A stretch of DNA of 15,624 nt, taken from Pavlovales sp. CCMP2436. Lineage: Eukaryota > Haptophyta > Pavlovophyceae > Pavlovales. This document shows, piece by piece, positions 7,261 to 14,589 of the stretch. The notes under the pieces were generated by a model. That model saw nothing but the letters and a program-made list of their open reading frames with translations, was not told where the DNA came from and made no database searches. A program made the position numbers and the translations under genes. The stretch is from the NCBI GenBank assembly GCA_026770615.1, contig MU631389.1:277023-292646 (forward strand), given 5' to 3'. Every line of letters begins with the position of its first letter. Position 1 is the first letter of the stretch.

Positions 7261-9099
7261 CTATTCCACCCCTTGCCGGGGCTGGGCCTCGGGCGCAGGA
7301 CTTTGGGATGCGGGAAATTGCGGGCTTGCTGGCTCATGTTTACGTTCTGAAGACTTTGAGCTTGCTGGCTCATGTTTGATTTTAGTTTTTTTTGTCGCCC
7401 GAGTGGTGTGATAGCGTGGGTGACTGGCCGGTTTCAAGGGCCCGTTTGGTTGCTGAGCGCAGTGTGCGTGAGTGGTGCATGAATATGGCGGACTTGTCAT
7501 GGATGAGTGCGTGCATGCTTGACGTTTCGGAAACTTTGAGTTTGCTGGCTCATATTTGGTTTTGGGTTTCTTGCCCGGATGATGTGTGAGCGTGGTTGAC
7601 TGGATGGTTTCAAATGCCCGTTTGGTAGATGAGCGCATTGTGCGTGGGTGAGTTCCGTGTATGAATATGACGGGCTTGTCCAAAGTTAATACGTGCTTGT
7701 TTGACGGGCCTGCTGCGGATTCGTGGTGTGGGTCCCCGCCGGCAGACTCACCCGTCGCCCGGCGCGCCTGCGCGACGACAGGGACCTTGCACATGATCAC
7801 GTGCTGGCGCAGCTCGCTGATCACGGACTGGTAGAGAGTCATGTTGACCTCGCTCCGGGGCGTGCGCTTGACGCGCGCGATGATGGGCAGCGTCACGGCG
7901 TCCCCAGGGATAAGCTCGAGGATGTCGAAGAGCCTCGAAGCAGCCTCGTTCATGGGGACCGCCTCTGCGGCGACTCTGGCGTCGTTGTACAAGGCGAGCC
8001 CCTCCTCGAGGGAGATCTTTGACTTGCGGGCGAGGGGGTACTTGGCCCTGACGTGCACGAGCAGCTGAGAGCCAAAGTCGATCCGGCTCGAACGCAGCGT
8101 GATCGACTCAACATTTTTCTCGAAGATGGCGGACTGGGTGTCGAACTGGCGCACGCCGACGTGCGTCTTGAGGGAGCGCATCGTGTCGTCAGCGATCATC
8201 TCGTTGAGCACGCCGAGTGCGCATACCGCCGACTTGTCCCAGAGGCTGCCGAGGTATTCGGTGTAAGTTGGGTACTTGCTCGCGTCGCTCTTGGAGCGAA
8301 GCTCATGGATCTTGACCTCTAAGTCCGCAGCGAGCGAGTCGAGCTCGCACTCGGCGCGGAGGATCATGCGCTTAGCATCGGCGCGGAAACGCTGGACTTT
8401 CAAAGACGCCGCCAGCGCCGGCGTGATAGGTTCCGAAACCGGCGCAGAGGCGATCTCAGAGCCGCTACCTTTCAGCAGCGGAGATTGCTGCGGCACGCCC
8501 TCGAGCTTGACGGCGTCGGCGATGGCCTTGAAAGAGGGGGGCCACTGCGGAGAACCCTCCTCCGACTTGTCGCACGGGGTGGCGGACATCTCGAAAGTGC
8601 CGCGCACCATCGTTTTGCCGCCGTTGCCCCGCTCGCCAGTGAGGTAGACCAGATCGCTGAAGCGGATCGTATCGACATCGATCTGCTCCTTCTCTGCGTC
8701 GGTGGCGAAGTCGGTCATGTACTTGTTGGCGCACATGCGCAGGCCCCCGTCCACGTCCATCACCGTACGCTCGTACTTGATCGAGTGCGCCGTGACGACT
8801 GCGTCGATGTGGGAGCTCGCCTGCGCGAACGCCTCAGCGGTCGGACCGCTGTGGTGCATCTTCTGCTCGATGAACTTCGAGCGCGAGATCAGCTCCTGCA
8901 TGTTTGTCTCGATGCTGAGCTCGACGATCGTCGGCAGGTTGGCTTTGTACAGCGCCTTCTCGAGCTCGCGCAGGAGCTTGATCTTGGTTGGCATCTCTGC
9001 GAGGTCGGCCATGTTGATCTTCTTCATGTTCTTCATCAGGTTGTTGACCTGAGACGCACCGTCCAGGGCACGCGTGTCGTTATAACGCGATGAGCTCAT
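7261..9099 (-). CDS. Gene A: intact 612-residue protein of unknown function
   Basis: One uninterrupted frame runs from ATG at 9099 (MSSSRYNDTR...) to TAG at 7261-7263. I do not recognise a family. Residues 1 to about 450 look helical and charged (LMKNMKKINMADLAEMPTKI, IKLLRELEKALYKANLPT, SLKVQRFRADAKRMILRAEC), with few Cys and no signal peptide or membrane segment. A gag-like or other structural or DNA-binding role is a guess from composition only. GERGNGGKT near residue 155 resembles a P-loop but has one residue too many. From about residue 455 the protein is encoded by the left inverted repeat and becomes basic and low-complexity (ESAAGPS, KKPKTKYEPA, KKTKIKHEPASSK), ending like gene B with SPAPEA. 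These Lys-rich patches could be nuclear localisation signals. The start is the first ATG of the frame, next to the shared centre with gene B. Confidence 0.75.
   Translation of the reverse strand: MSSSRYNDTRALDGASQVNNLMKNMKKINMADLAEMPTKIKLLRELEKALYKANLPTIVELSIETNMQELISRSKFIEQKMHHSGPTAEAFAQASSHIDAVVTAHSIKYERTVMDVDGGLRMCANKYMTDFATDAEKEQIDVDTIRFSDLVYLTGERGNGGKTMVRGTFEMSATPCDKSEEGSPQWPPSFKAIADAVKLEGVPQQSPLLKGSGSEIASAPVSEPITPALAASLKVQRFRADAKRMILRAECELDSLAADLEVKIHELRSKSDASKYPTYTEYLGSLWDKSAVCALGVLNEMIADDTMRSLKTHVGVRQFDTQSAIFEKNVESITLRSSRIDFGSQLLVHVRAKYPLARKSKISLEEGLALYNDARVAAEAVPMNEAASRLFDILELIPGDAVTLPIIARVKRTPRSEVNMTLYQSVISELRQHVIMCKVPVVAQARRATGESAGGDPHHESAAGPSNKHVLTLDKPVIFIHGTHPRTMRSSTKRAFETIQSTTLTHHPGKKPKTKYEPANSKFPKRQACTHSSMTSPPYSCTTHAHCAQQPNGPLKPASHPRYHTTRATKKTKIKHEPASSKSSERKHEPASPQFPASQSPAPEAQPRQGVE
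7342..7706 (+). repeat. Tandem duplication of about 180 bp inside the left arm
   Basis: ACTTTGAGCTTGCTGGCTC at 7353 returns as ACTTTGAGTTTGCTGGCTC at 7533, and the match continues in order to CTTGACG (7524) and TTTGACG (7706). The right arm has only one unit. The unit nearer the gene interior is the more diverged from the right arm; the outer unit (7342-7521) still matches it closely. In gene A the duplicated tail stays open: the outer unit enters in a shifted frame and an extra C in the AAGGGCCCG run near 7438-7444 restores it. Confidence 0.8.
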
Positions 9100-9453
9100 G
9101 TTGGATACGGCCCTGATGCGTCTCTCAACCTAGTCCTCTCGGCGCTAGCTGGAGGCAGCACTCGCTCCGCGCGAGTGGCCAGCAGGGGCAACAATGGTGA
9201 CAGTAACTGCAAAAGACGAAAAGACGACGCCTTAAAGGCATGCGCATGTTCTATCTTATGGCAGCAGATCCGCTCTGCCGCCCGGACTGGTTCTCACTCA
9301 CTGATAGTCCAGTCCTGATGTCCGAGGCCCAGACCAGCTCCGCGCTGTCCGGCGCCTGACAAATATAGGCCAACATTTAGGCGATTAAAACACCCGGAGC
9401 AGCTGGAAATATTACCGGAAATCCTGCCCACACTCACGTCGGCATTATGCTGA
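9100..9453. promoter_or_regulatory. Shared centre between divergent genes A and B
   Basis: About 350 bp separate the gene A start from the open part of gene B, so both promoters are expected here if both genes are expressed. GCATGCGCATG near 9239 is partly self-complementary. The plus-strand frame of gene B can be traced upstream as far as DKYRPTFRRLKHPEQLEILP, but a TGA at 9451-9453 separates it. No TATA box or other element can be assigned with confidence. Confidence 0.3.
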
Positions 9454-10152
9454 CCTATTTGCTTCCAGTTCGTCACACGCCACACAACACTCATACATGC
9501 ACTCAGACAGCAACCACCGACAGCGGAGAAACCACAATTGTGCACCCCACATGTCGGGGTCGACGGTTCATTTATCAAACCTGATGGAAACGGCGAGGCT
9601 CGAGCGGCCGGTGCGGCGTGTTTTTGCGTACTCCCATCACACCACATCCGCGGCACGACACATGCCCTAGAGGCGCATATCCTCACCTGCACATTCTCAG
9701 GCGATCAAACGGTTGTCAACGCAGAATGCATTTTGGTCACACTGTCCTTACAAGCACTGACTCACGAGCAAGAGCTATTCATCGGATGGGACCATGCCAC
9801 AGGCGTAAAACGCCTAGACTGGCACAGACGGCACCAAGACCGCAACCTCCTACCACACAGGTTAAGGGATCCAACGAGCTATGATGCAAACCCTCACTTC
9901 TACCGCGTACCCAGCCTCAAACAACGTGACAAGGCGCACGGACGCTACAGGAACGTGACTCACACTGCGGCTCATACCAAATCGGATGATGAAGTAGCCA
10001 AAATTATACATACTCCAGGAGCGGTACGTCACGATGACGCCTTGAGAGCTAGAATCGTGACAGCAGAGGCGCTAAAGAAAGTGACCCGGCTCTTCATCTC
10101 CACACGAGACGACAACTGGCACAGCCAGGCTGATTTGCCTTCCCACCTCTAA
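9454..10152 (+). pseudogene. Gene B part 1: type I RNase H domain
   Basis: The frame is open from after TGA at 9451-9453 to TAA at 10150-10152. It has no early ATG in the open part, so the true start is lost or lies upstream. RNase H landmarks are in order: GVDGSFIKPDGNGEARAAGA (first Asp plus the glycine-rich strand), VNAECILVTLSLQAL (Glu on the helix), LFIGWDHATG (second Asp) and, after HTAAHTKSDDEV, RHDDALRARI (last Asp). Type I RNase H domains degrade RNA in RNA-DNA hybrids and normally follow an RT in retroelements. Here no RT precedes it. After the TAA the same frame goes on (PPAVIKLVQNALSDWGSKAV) to a second TAA near 10249 and then to a TGA near 10516. Confidence 0.75.
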
Positions 10153-10479
10153 CCCCCGGCTGTCATAAAGCTCGTGCAGAACGCATTGAGCGACTGGGGC
10201 TCAAAGGCAGTAGCAGTACAGAGGGAAGCCGCCACAGTACAGCTCACATAAAACACGCTCACGGCCCAGTGCTGGGCAATAGCGGCCACTGCGACAGGAG
10301 ACATCATCACATCCGACCAGCGAGCAGCACGCCATGCGCTAATAGACAGAGTTGCGAGGGATCGCCTAGAGAAGAGAGGCCCCGTCAAACATGCCCCCGG
10401 CATAGGTACAATGACCAATGTAGAAGCCATGTGGTCAAAAGAAAGCACAATGGCTCTACGCCTCCCACGAGTCAATAGC

Positions 10480-11213
10480 GACCCACGGAAAAGTACACCA
10501 AACACATGGCCAGATTGATACTCGGATCATACCGCCACAATGCCGAGTGGGCAGCAGAATTTCCGGCGATGGCCACCAATACAATTACCATTGACGGAAA
10601 ACCCGAAACAATGGGCCTCACCTGCCCTCTATGCAAAGCACCCAACTCACAAGACACAAAGCATCACTTATACCACGAGTGCTCGTCAACGGAAAAGCAC
10701 CGCCACGACCTCCACCGCTCCCTCTGCAAGGAACTGTCCCCGCGCCTGGGACCCGCCAAATCAAAATCAATGGCGACACACATGATATCTCGGCCGGACT
10801 ACATCACCGGAAGGGTAGGATTAAGTGTCAAAGAAGAGCTCAGAAAGAAGGACGTCGACACCGGGGACGCACCCACGCCCGGCGACTTAAACTACACTCT
10901 CCTACGCTATAGCCTCAGAATGCACAAATCGCGAGAAGCGGCAATCGAAGCATCAGCGGCGTCCACCAAGGACAATATATTTATATACGACGCGTATAAG
11001 TTTAAGGTAGCCATGTGGGCCGCCCAGACCGCCGAGCGGGCAGCAAGGAAATTGAATCAAAACACAGCATCATCAGCGGCCATACCACCTATACAATACG
11101 AGCCCATACTCCCAACAGACAGAATCGCTCAAAACAAGGAACCATCAGCCTTACCACCTATGCAGTATGAGCCCATACAGGGGATCGCGGGCAATGAGAA
11201 ACCGTCGTGTTAA
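10480..11213 (+). pseudogene. Gene B part 2: zinc-binding region and start of tandem repeats
   Basis: This part is in a different frame from part 1, so a frameshift near 10480 is likely. The first ATG is at 10506, but the frame is open slightly upstream (EKYTKHMARLILGSYRHNAE). It contains CPLCKAPNSQDTKHHLYHEC, a C-x2-C-x10-H-x4-C motif like the one at the C-terminal end of non-LTR retrotransposon ORF2 proteins, preceded by the usual arginine/glycine-type helix. A charged region follows, and from about 11084 the 23-residue repeat (PPIQYEPI...). The frame ends artificially at 11213 because the miniature element at 11178 supplies the last codons. Confidence 0.65.
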
Positions 11214-11850
11214 GAAACTGAGCCTCGTTTTTTTGCCCTTCAATAGTAATTTTAACCAAATTTTAACAATTGTTTGGATGTAATTTGCTAAGAAACTCAG
11301 CCTCAGCCTCAAAAAGCGCCGTTCTTATTGCCCGCGATCCCCTGTACCCCCAACAGACAGCATCGTTCAAAACGAAGCACCAGCGGCCACACCACCTATA
11401 CAATATGAGCCTATACCCCCAACTGACAGCATCGCTCAGAACAAGGAACCATAAGCCTTACCTCCTATGCAGTATGAACCCACACCCCCCAACAGACAGC
11501 ATCGCTCAAAACGAAGCACCAGCTGCCACACCACCTATACAATATGAGCCCATACCCCCAACGGACAGCATCGCTCAGAACAAGGAACCATCAGCCTTAC
11601 CTCCATGAACCCATACCCCCAACAGACAGCATAGCCCAAAACGAAGAACTAGCGGCCATACCACCTGGGCAGTACGGGCCCATACCCCTAACGGACAGCA
11701 GCGCCCAAAACGAGGCACCAGCGGCTATAACATTTCCGCAGTATGAGCCCATACCCCTAACGGACAGCATCGCTCAGTATGAGCCCATATCCCCAACGGC
11801 CATACCACTTATGCAGCACGAGCCCATACCCCCAACGGACACCAGTGCAC
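11084..11850 (+). repeat. Coding tandem repeat, 69-bp unit (23 residues)
   Basis: The unit reads PPIQYEPIPPTDSIAQNEAPAA, with variants QYEPILPTDRIAQNKEPSAL and QYGPIPLTDSSAQNE. About nine units occur, some truncated, counted without the miniature element at 11178-11344 that interrupts the array. Alternate units tend to carry NEAPAAT or NKEPSAL, suggesting expansion of a two-unit block. Single-base changes break the frame: a TAA in the unit near 11451, an extra C near 11487 and a missing segment near 11604. Confidence 0.8.
11178..11344 (+). mobile_element. TA-target miniature inverted-repeat element, copy 2 (inside gene B)
   Basis: The ends are CAGGGGATCGCGGGCAAT and ATTGCCCGCGATCCCCTG, an 18-bp perfect inverted repeat, flanked by TA at 11176-11177 and at 11345-11346. 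Removing the element and one TA restores GAGCCCATACCCCCAACAGA, which is exactly the consensus of the surrounding tandem repeat, so the array serves as the empty site. The element introduces the stop at 11211-11213 into gene B. Perfect ends indicate a recent insertion relative to copy 3. Confidence 0.92.
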
Positions 11851-12353
11851 CGACCACCCCTGCCAAACGAAAACGCCTGATGCGCAACCATCCTACGAAT
11901 CATGAAGATTCATTAACAGGTGTAAACCCGACCACGCCCTCCATGCAGCCTAAGCCCACCCTCAGGCCCAGCAGAGGCCAGCAACGATTATGCACATCAA
12001 ACGTGGAAAAACGCAACCAGAGGCCGTTTCGAACCAAAACCTCATTGCTACCAGGAACAGCCAGTCCCACCGAACCCAAAACAGGACCAGCCAGTCCCAC
12101 CATAAACCACGAATCCGCAGCAGGCCCGTCACGCATGCACGCACTGACCCATGACAAGTCCGTTATAGTCATGCACCACCCACGCACACTGCGCTCAGCC
12201 ACCAAACGGCCCTTGAAACCGGCCAGTCATCCACGCTGTCATACCACTCGGGAGACAAAAAAGCTAAAACGCAAACATGAGCCAGCAAGCTCGCCACACC
12301 CCGCAACCCAAAGTCCTGCGCCCGAAGCCTACACCCGTCAATGGGTGGGATAG
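11345..12353 (+). pseudogene. Gene B part 3: repeat array end and basic tail shared with gene A
   Basis: After the miniature element the tandem repeat continues with frame breaks, and from 11544 one frame is open to TAG at 12351-12353. After the repeats come TPAKRKRLMRN (a nuclear-localisation-like patch), a Pro/Arg-rich stretch and, from about 12106, the tail encoded by the right inverted repeat: NHESAAGPS, RTLRSATKRPLKPASHPRCH, TKKLKRKHEPASS and SPAPEAYTRQWVG. Gene A ends with the homologous tail and a TAG at the equivalent base of its arm. The function of the tail is unknown; its basic nature fits nucleic-acid binding or nuclear import. Confidence 0.65.
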
Positions 12354-12685
12354 AATGGGCCAGCAAATAAGCCGCGTATATTTGTGGTTTTGCCCCCGGG
12401 CAAAAATCTCAACATATGGGAGCCAGGCTAGCGAGGAAGTAATGTTTGGGATGCGCGAAGATGGGCCGCACTCACAGACGGTGCTGCATTTTCAGACGAC
12501 GCGAGGGAGAGCAGTAGAGGTCGGTCAGCGCGCCAGTCGAGAGCCGTCAGTCGTCGATCGTCGTGTGGCTAAACTGATTAGCGGTGGGGACGGTATCCGT
12601 GTGCTCGGGGTGGATCCCTGGATCTGAGTGTTTTTCAACACTTAAATCCAGCGCGATCCCCCCGGGGACGGACGTTTAACTAGAA
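12106..12685 (-). repeat. Right terminal inverted repeat
   Basis: This is the inverted partner of 6928-7727, with long stretches identical or nearly so, including TTCTAGTTAAACGTCCGTCC at the tip and the AGTGTT/AACACT hairpin at 12627-12642. It lacks the 180-bp duplication of the left arm. Positions 12106-12353 are coding for gene B, and 12354-12685 would be its 3' untranslated end, nearly the same length as the corresponding 3' region of gene A. Confidence 0.9.
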
Positions 12686-12693
12686 TCTTAAAC

Positions 12694-13904
12694 ACATAGT
12701 CAGCCAGTTACTTAGTTAGTACGACCCTTCAACACATCCATTTTAAATAGAAAACGCAGACGCCCTGGGCGTTGAGGGAGGTGGCTTTCATGATATATGC
12801 AATGGAAGGATGCGCTCAGCCCCCCTGAGCAGCAATCAGCCTTGATGAAGATGGCTATATACACTGCGTATGTGCGCTACTGGTAGCCACACGGAGACGC
12901 GGCTCATGATGCGCCGCCTGTCAGTGAGTGAAATGGGAAGGATGCGACCCCCGTTTGATGCACCTGAATGAATGCGATCTCCAAGTCCCACGAGGAGGCT
13001 GGACGACACGCTGTAGCAGCGTGCCGTACATCGGCTTTCATCGGACAAGACCGGGATTCGTCGGATCAAGCGCTATTAGCATTAGACCCGGGATCCGTTT
13101 GCGGTGGCGCAGTTGCGCTCGTTTTGTGCTTCTTGCCGGTGCCCATGATCCTCGGCTTCACCTTGCGGCCGGAATGCACTACTACGGCTAGACCCTTGAG
13201 CCTATTTAACCAGCTTTTTGTCTTATTTAATAGGCTATGTTCGGCACGCTGTAGCCGACGCACCGCGTGTCAGACACCCAGGGTCACCGCATGGCATTGC
13301 CGTGGACGTTACGACATGTGGATAGCCAGGATCCAATCAGATTGACGATGCGGCCTCCCAGTGTTCTATTATGACTTAGTGAATTCTCAAGAAAACTTAC
13401 AAAATTTCCAGCATGGCAGAAGATGACCCTACGTCGCTACCGCTCGAGCCTGAGCCGCTCGCCGAGAGGCCTCTTGACCTCGGAGATTCGATGAGCGGCC
13501 TATCATCTGCACCCCGACCACGCAGGAGGCTATAAGCGAGGGTGTCGCTCGCTCCCCACGCCGCCCAGAGCGCACACTGATTCGTGCCTATTAATACCTT
13601 CTAAAATTTGCCTAAATATTCAATATATAAGAATGTTTTTTTGTTGAAATCTGCATGTAATTAGTAATATTTAATTAGTTCTTGATGAGTTCTGATGAGC
13701 TAGCGCTTTTTCTTTGCCTCTTGGCTCTTATGACCATAGTTTCCAAGGCTCGGCTCTGGCGAACGAACTAAAAAAAATGGCAACAGCTAGCGTAAACCTT
13801 GCCTATTGAATAAGTTATCGAATATAGGATCCATCTAACACCTGTTGAACCATGCTGAGCCGCTAATATGTAGGATCCATCTCAGGGGTCTAGCCGACAA
13901 CAAC
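12694..13904. other. Spacer with no assigned gene
   Basis: No domain is recognisable. The minus strand is open at 13263-13066 with a Lys-rich piece (HSGRKVKPRIMGTGKKHKT) and plausible codon use, but it is only 65 codons. From about 13560 the sequence is AT-rich with TATA-like runs (CAATATATAAG near 13620). TAGGATCCATCT occurs twice, at about 13826 and 13871, as a short direct repeat. Confidence 0.4.
13413..13535 (+). CDS. Possible 40-residue acidic/proline-rich reading frame
   Basis: An ATG in a favourable context (GCATGG) opens a 40-codon frame (MAEDDPTSLPLEPEPLAERP and so on) ending APRPRRRL and TAA. Composition changes sharply from the AT-rich sequence upstream to regular codon use exactly at the ATG, and TTTCCAG lies just before it. 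It could be a small gene, a first exon or a truncated copy of a longer gene. No homologue is recognised. Confidence 0.25.
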   Translation: MAEDDPTSLPLEPEPLAERPLDLGDSMSGLSSAPRPRRRL

Positions 13905-13911
13905 TTTTAGG

Positions 13912-13974
13912 ACAGTCAGACGCCAGCTTGAATCCTTATCCGGAATAAAGGGATTCAAGCTTGCGTCTGACTGT
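13912..13974. mobile_element. 63-bp hairpin element with 7-bp target duplication
   Basis: Left arm ACAGTCAGACGCCAGCTTGA and right arm TTCAAGCTTGCGTCTGACTG are inverted copies, giving a 24-25-bp stem with a 14-bp loop. TTTTAGG is present immediately on each side (13905-13911 and 13975-13981), a perfect target-site duplication. Such a short, almost fully palindromic element is either a minimal non-autonomous transposon or its remnant. Related fragments are at 618-640 and 984-1032. Confidence 0.8.
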
Positions 13975-13993
13975 TTTTAGGCTCACGACTATA

Positions 13994-14166
13994 CAAGGTG
14001 TTGCGTGCAAAAAGAAAGACGCTTTTGAGACTGAGTCTGAGGCTCAGTTTTTAGCAAATTACAAACGAAAAATGCTTAATTTTTATTGCTTAAATTACTA
14101 TTATTGAAGGGCACACAAAATGAGGCTCAATTTCTTAACGATACGAGTATTGCCCGCGACACCCTG
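13994..14166 (-). mobile_element. TA-target miniature inverted-repeat element, copy 3
   Basis: The ends are CAAGGTGTTGCGTGCAA and ATTGCCCGCGACACCCTG, flanked by TA at 13992-13993 and 14167-14168. The inside is the reverse complement of copies 1 and 2 (GAGGCTCAGTTTTTAGCAAAT, then ATTGAAGGGCACA and GAGGCTCAATTTCTTAACGA). The left end has several changes, so this copy is older than copy 2. It lies only 12 bases after the target duplication of the 63-bp hairpin element. Confidence 0.88.
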
Positions 14167-14168
14167 TA

Positions 14169-14587
14169 ATTGTATGTATTATTAACTAGTGATATTATTA
14201 TTAGCGGCTCGGTAGTTTTCAAGAGGTCTGGGTCTGAGAGCTTCATGCTGCCTACACACCGCAAGTCGCCAGGCAACTCCCTCCCGAAACGCCTCGGAAC
14301 ACTGGGACAGTCCGACACCGGGTCCCGCCCAGGCGCGGATTATGCATGATGTGCGTTGCTCGCGCGGGTAGTGCGAGCTCAGCGAATATTTTGAAGGCTT
14401 CGGAGCGCGCGCAGAGCAGGGACGGGTCGGCGCGCTTGCTTTTATTCTCTTTCGCGGTGCTATTTTTAGTAGCGGTGCTATTTTTAATAGCGGTTCTCGC
14501 GGGGGGCGGAGCAGTCGCGCGACTGGTGACCAGGCTGTTGGAAGTCATGGGGGGGGGGTCAGGATCGATCGATCGATCGTTTATTTG
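14169..14587. other. Spacer with short simple repeats
   Basis: No gene is supported. GCGGTGCTATTTTTAGTA is repeated in tandem at about 14455-14500 (two and a half units of 18 bp), which makes a false hydrophobic peptide in the plus frame. A G run at 14551-14558 and GATCGATCGATCGATCG at 14563-14579 follow. Confidence 0.5.
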
Positions 14588-14589
14588 TG

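Larger units (their letters stand above)
6928..7727 (+). repeat. Left terminal inverted repeat
   Basis: This arm matches the reverse complement of 12106-12685 in order: ACGTCCGTCCCC, TTTAAGTGTTGAAAAACACT, CAGATCCAGGGATCCACCCC, GAGCACACGGATACCGTCCC, GACTGGCGCGCTGACCG, CGTCGTCTGAAAATGCAGCA, AAATATACGCGGCTTAT, TCGGGCGCAGGACTTTGGG, GACTGGCCGGTTTCAAGGG and CTGCTGCGGATTCGTGG. It is longer than the right arm mainly because of a tandem duplication at 7342-7706. Positions 7261-7727 encode the C-terminal tail of gene A; 6928-7260 is its 3' untranslated end. Confidence 0.9.
6921..12693. mobile_element. 5.7 kb element with long coding terminal inverted repeats and two divergent genes
   Basis: Both ends carry the same sequence in opposite orientation, starting TTCTAGTTAAACGTCCGTCC at 6928 on plus and at 12685 on minus. 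The similarity continues inwards for hundreds of bases, to about 7727 and 12106. Inside are gene A (minus) and gene B (plus), starting either side of a 350-bp centre and reading outwards so that each ends within an arm. Gene B has an RNase H domain and a retrotransposon-type zinc motif, but the element has no visible RT, transposase, integrase or tyrosine recombinase. No clear target duplication was found, so the exact tips are uncertain by about 8 bases. DIRS-like elements also have inverted ends, but they carry RT and a tyrosine recombinase, which are absent here. I do not recognise a named superfamily. Confidence 0.8.

Noticed and set aside
8620..8650. P-loop-like GERGNGGKT in gene A
   Set aside because: The Walker A pattern needs four residues between the first Gly and GK[ST]; here there are five, and no Walker B follows.
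8485..9093. Plus-strand 202-codon open frame antisense to gene A
   Set aside because: It is an antisense shadow of gene A, whose minus-strand frame is three times longer and has consistent codon use throughout.
6921..12693. Classification of the 5.7 kb unit as a DIRS element
   Set aside because: Inverted ends and RNase H fit, but no RT and no tyrosine recombinase motifs are visible, and the two genes diverge from the centre.
6921..12693. Target-site duplication TAGT around the 5.7 kb element
   Set aside because: TAGT occurs near both tips but not at equivalent distances from them, so it is not a convincing duplication.
13066..13263. Minus-strand 65-codon Lys-rich frame
   Set aside because: Short, no recognisable domain and no supporting context; noted only within the spacer description.
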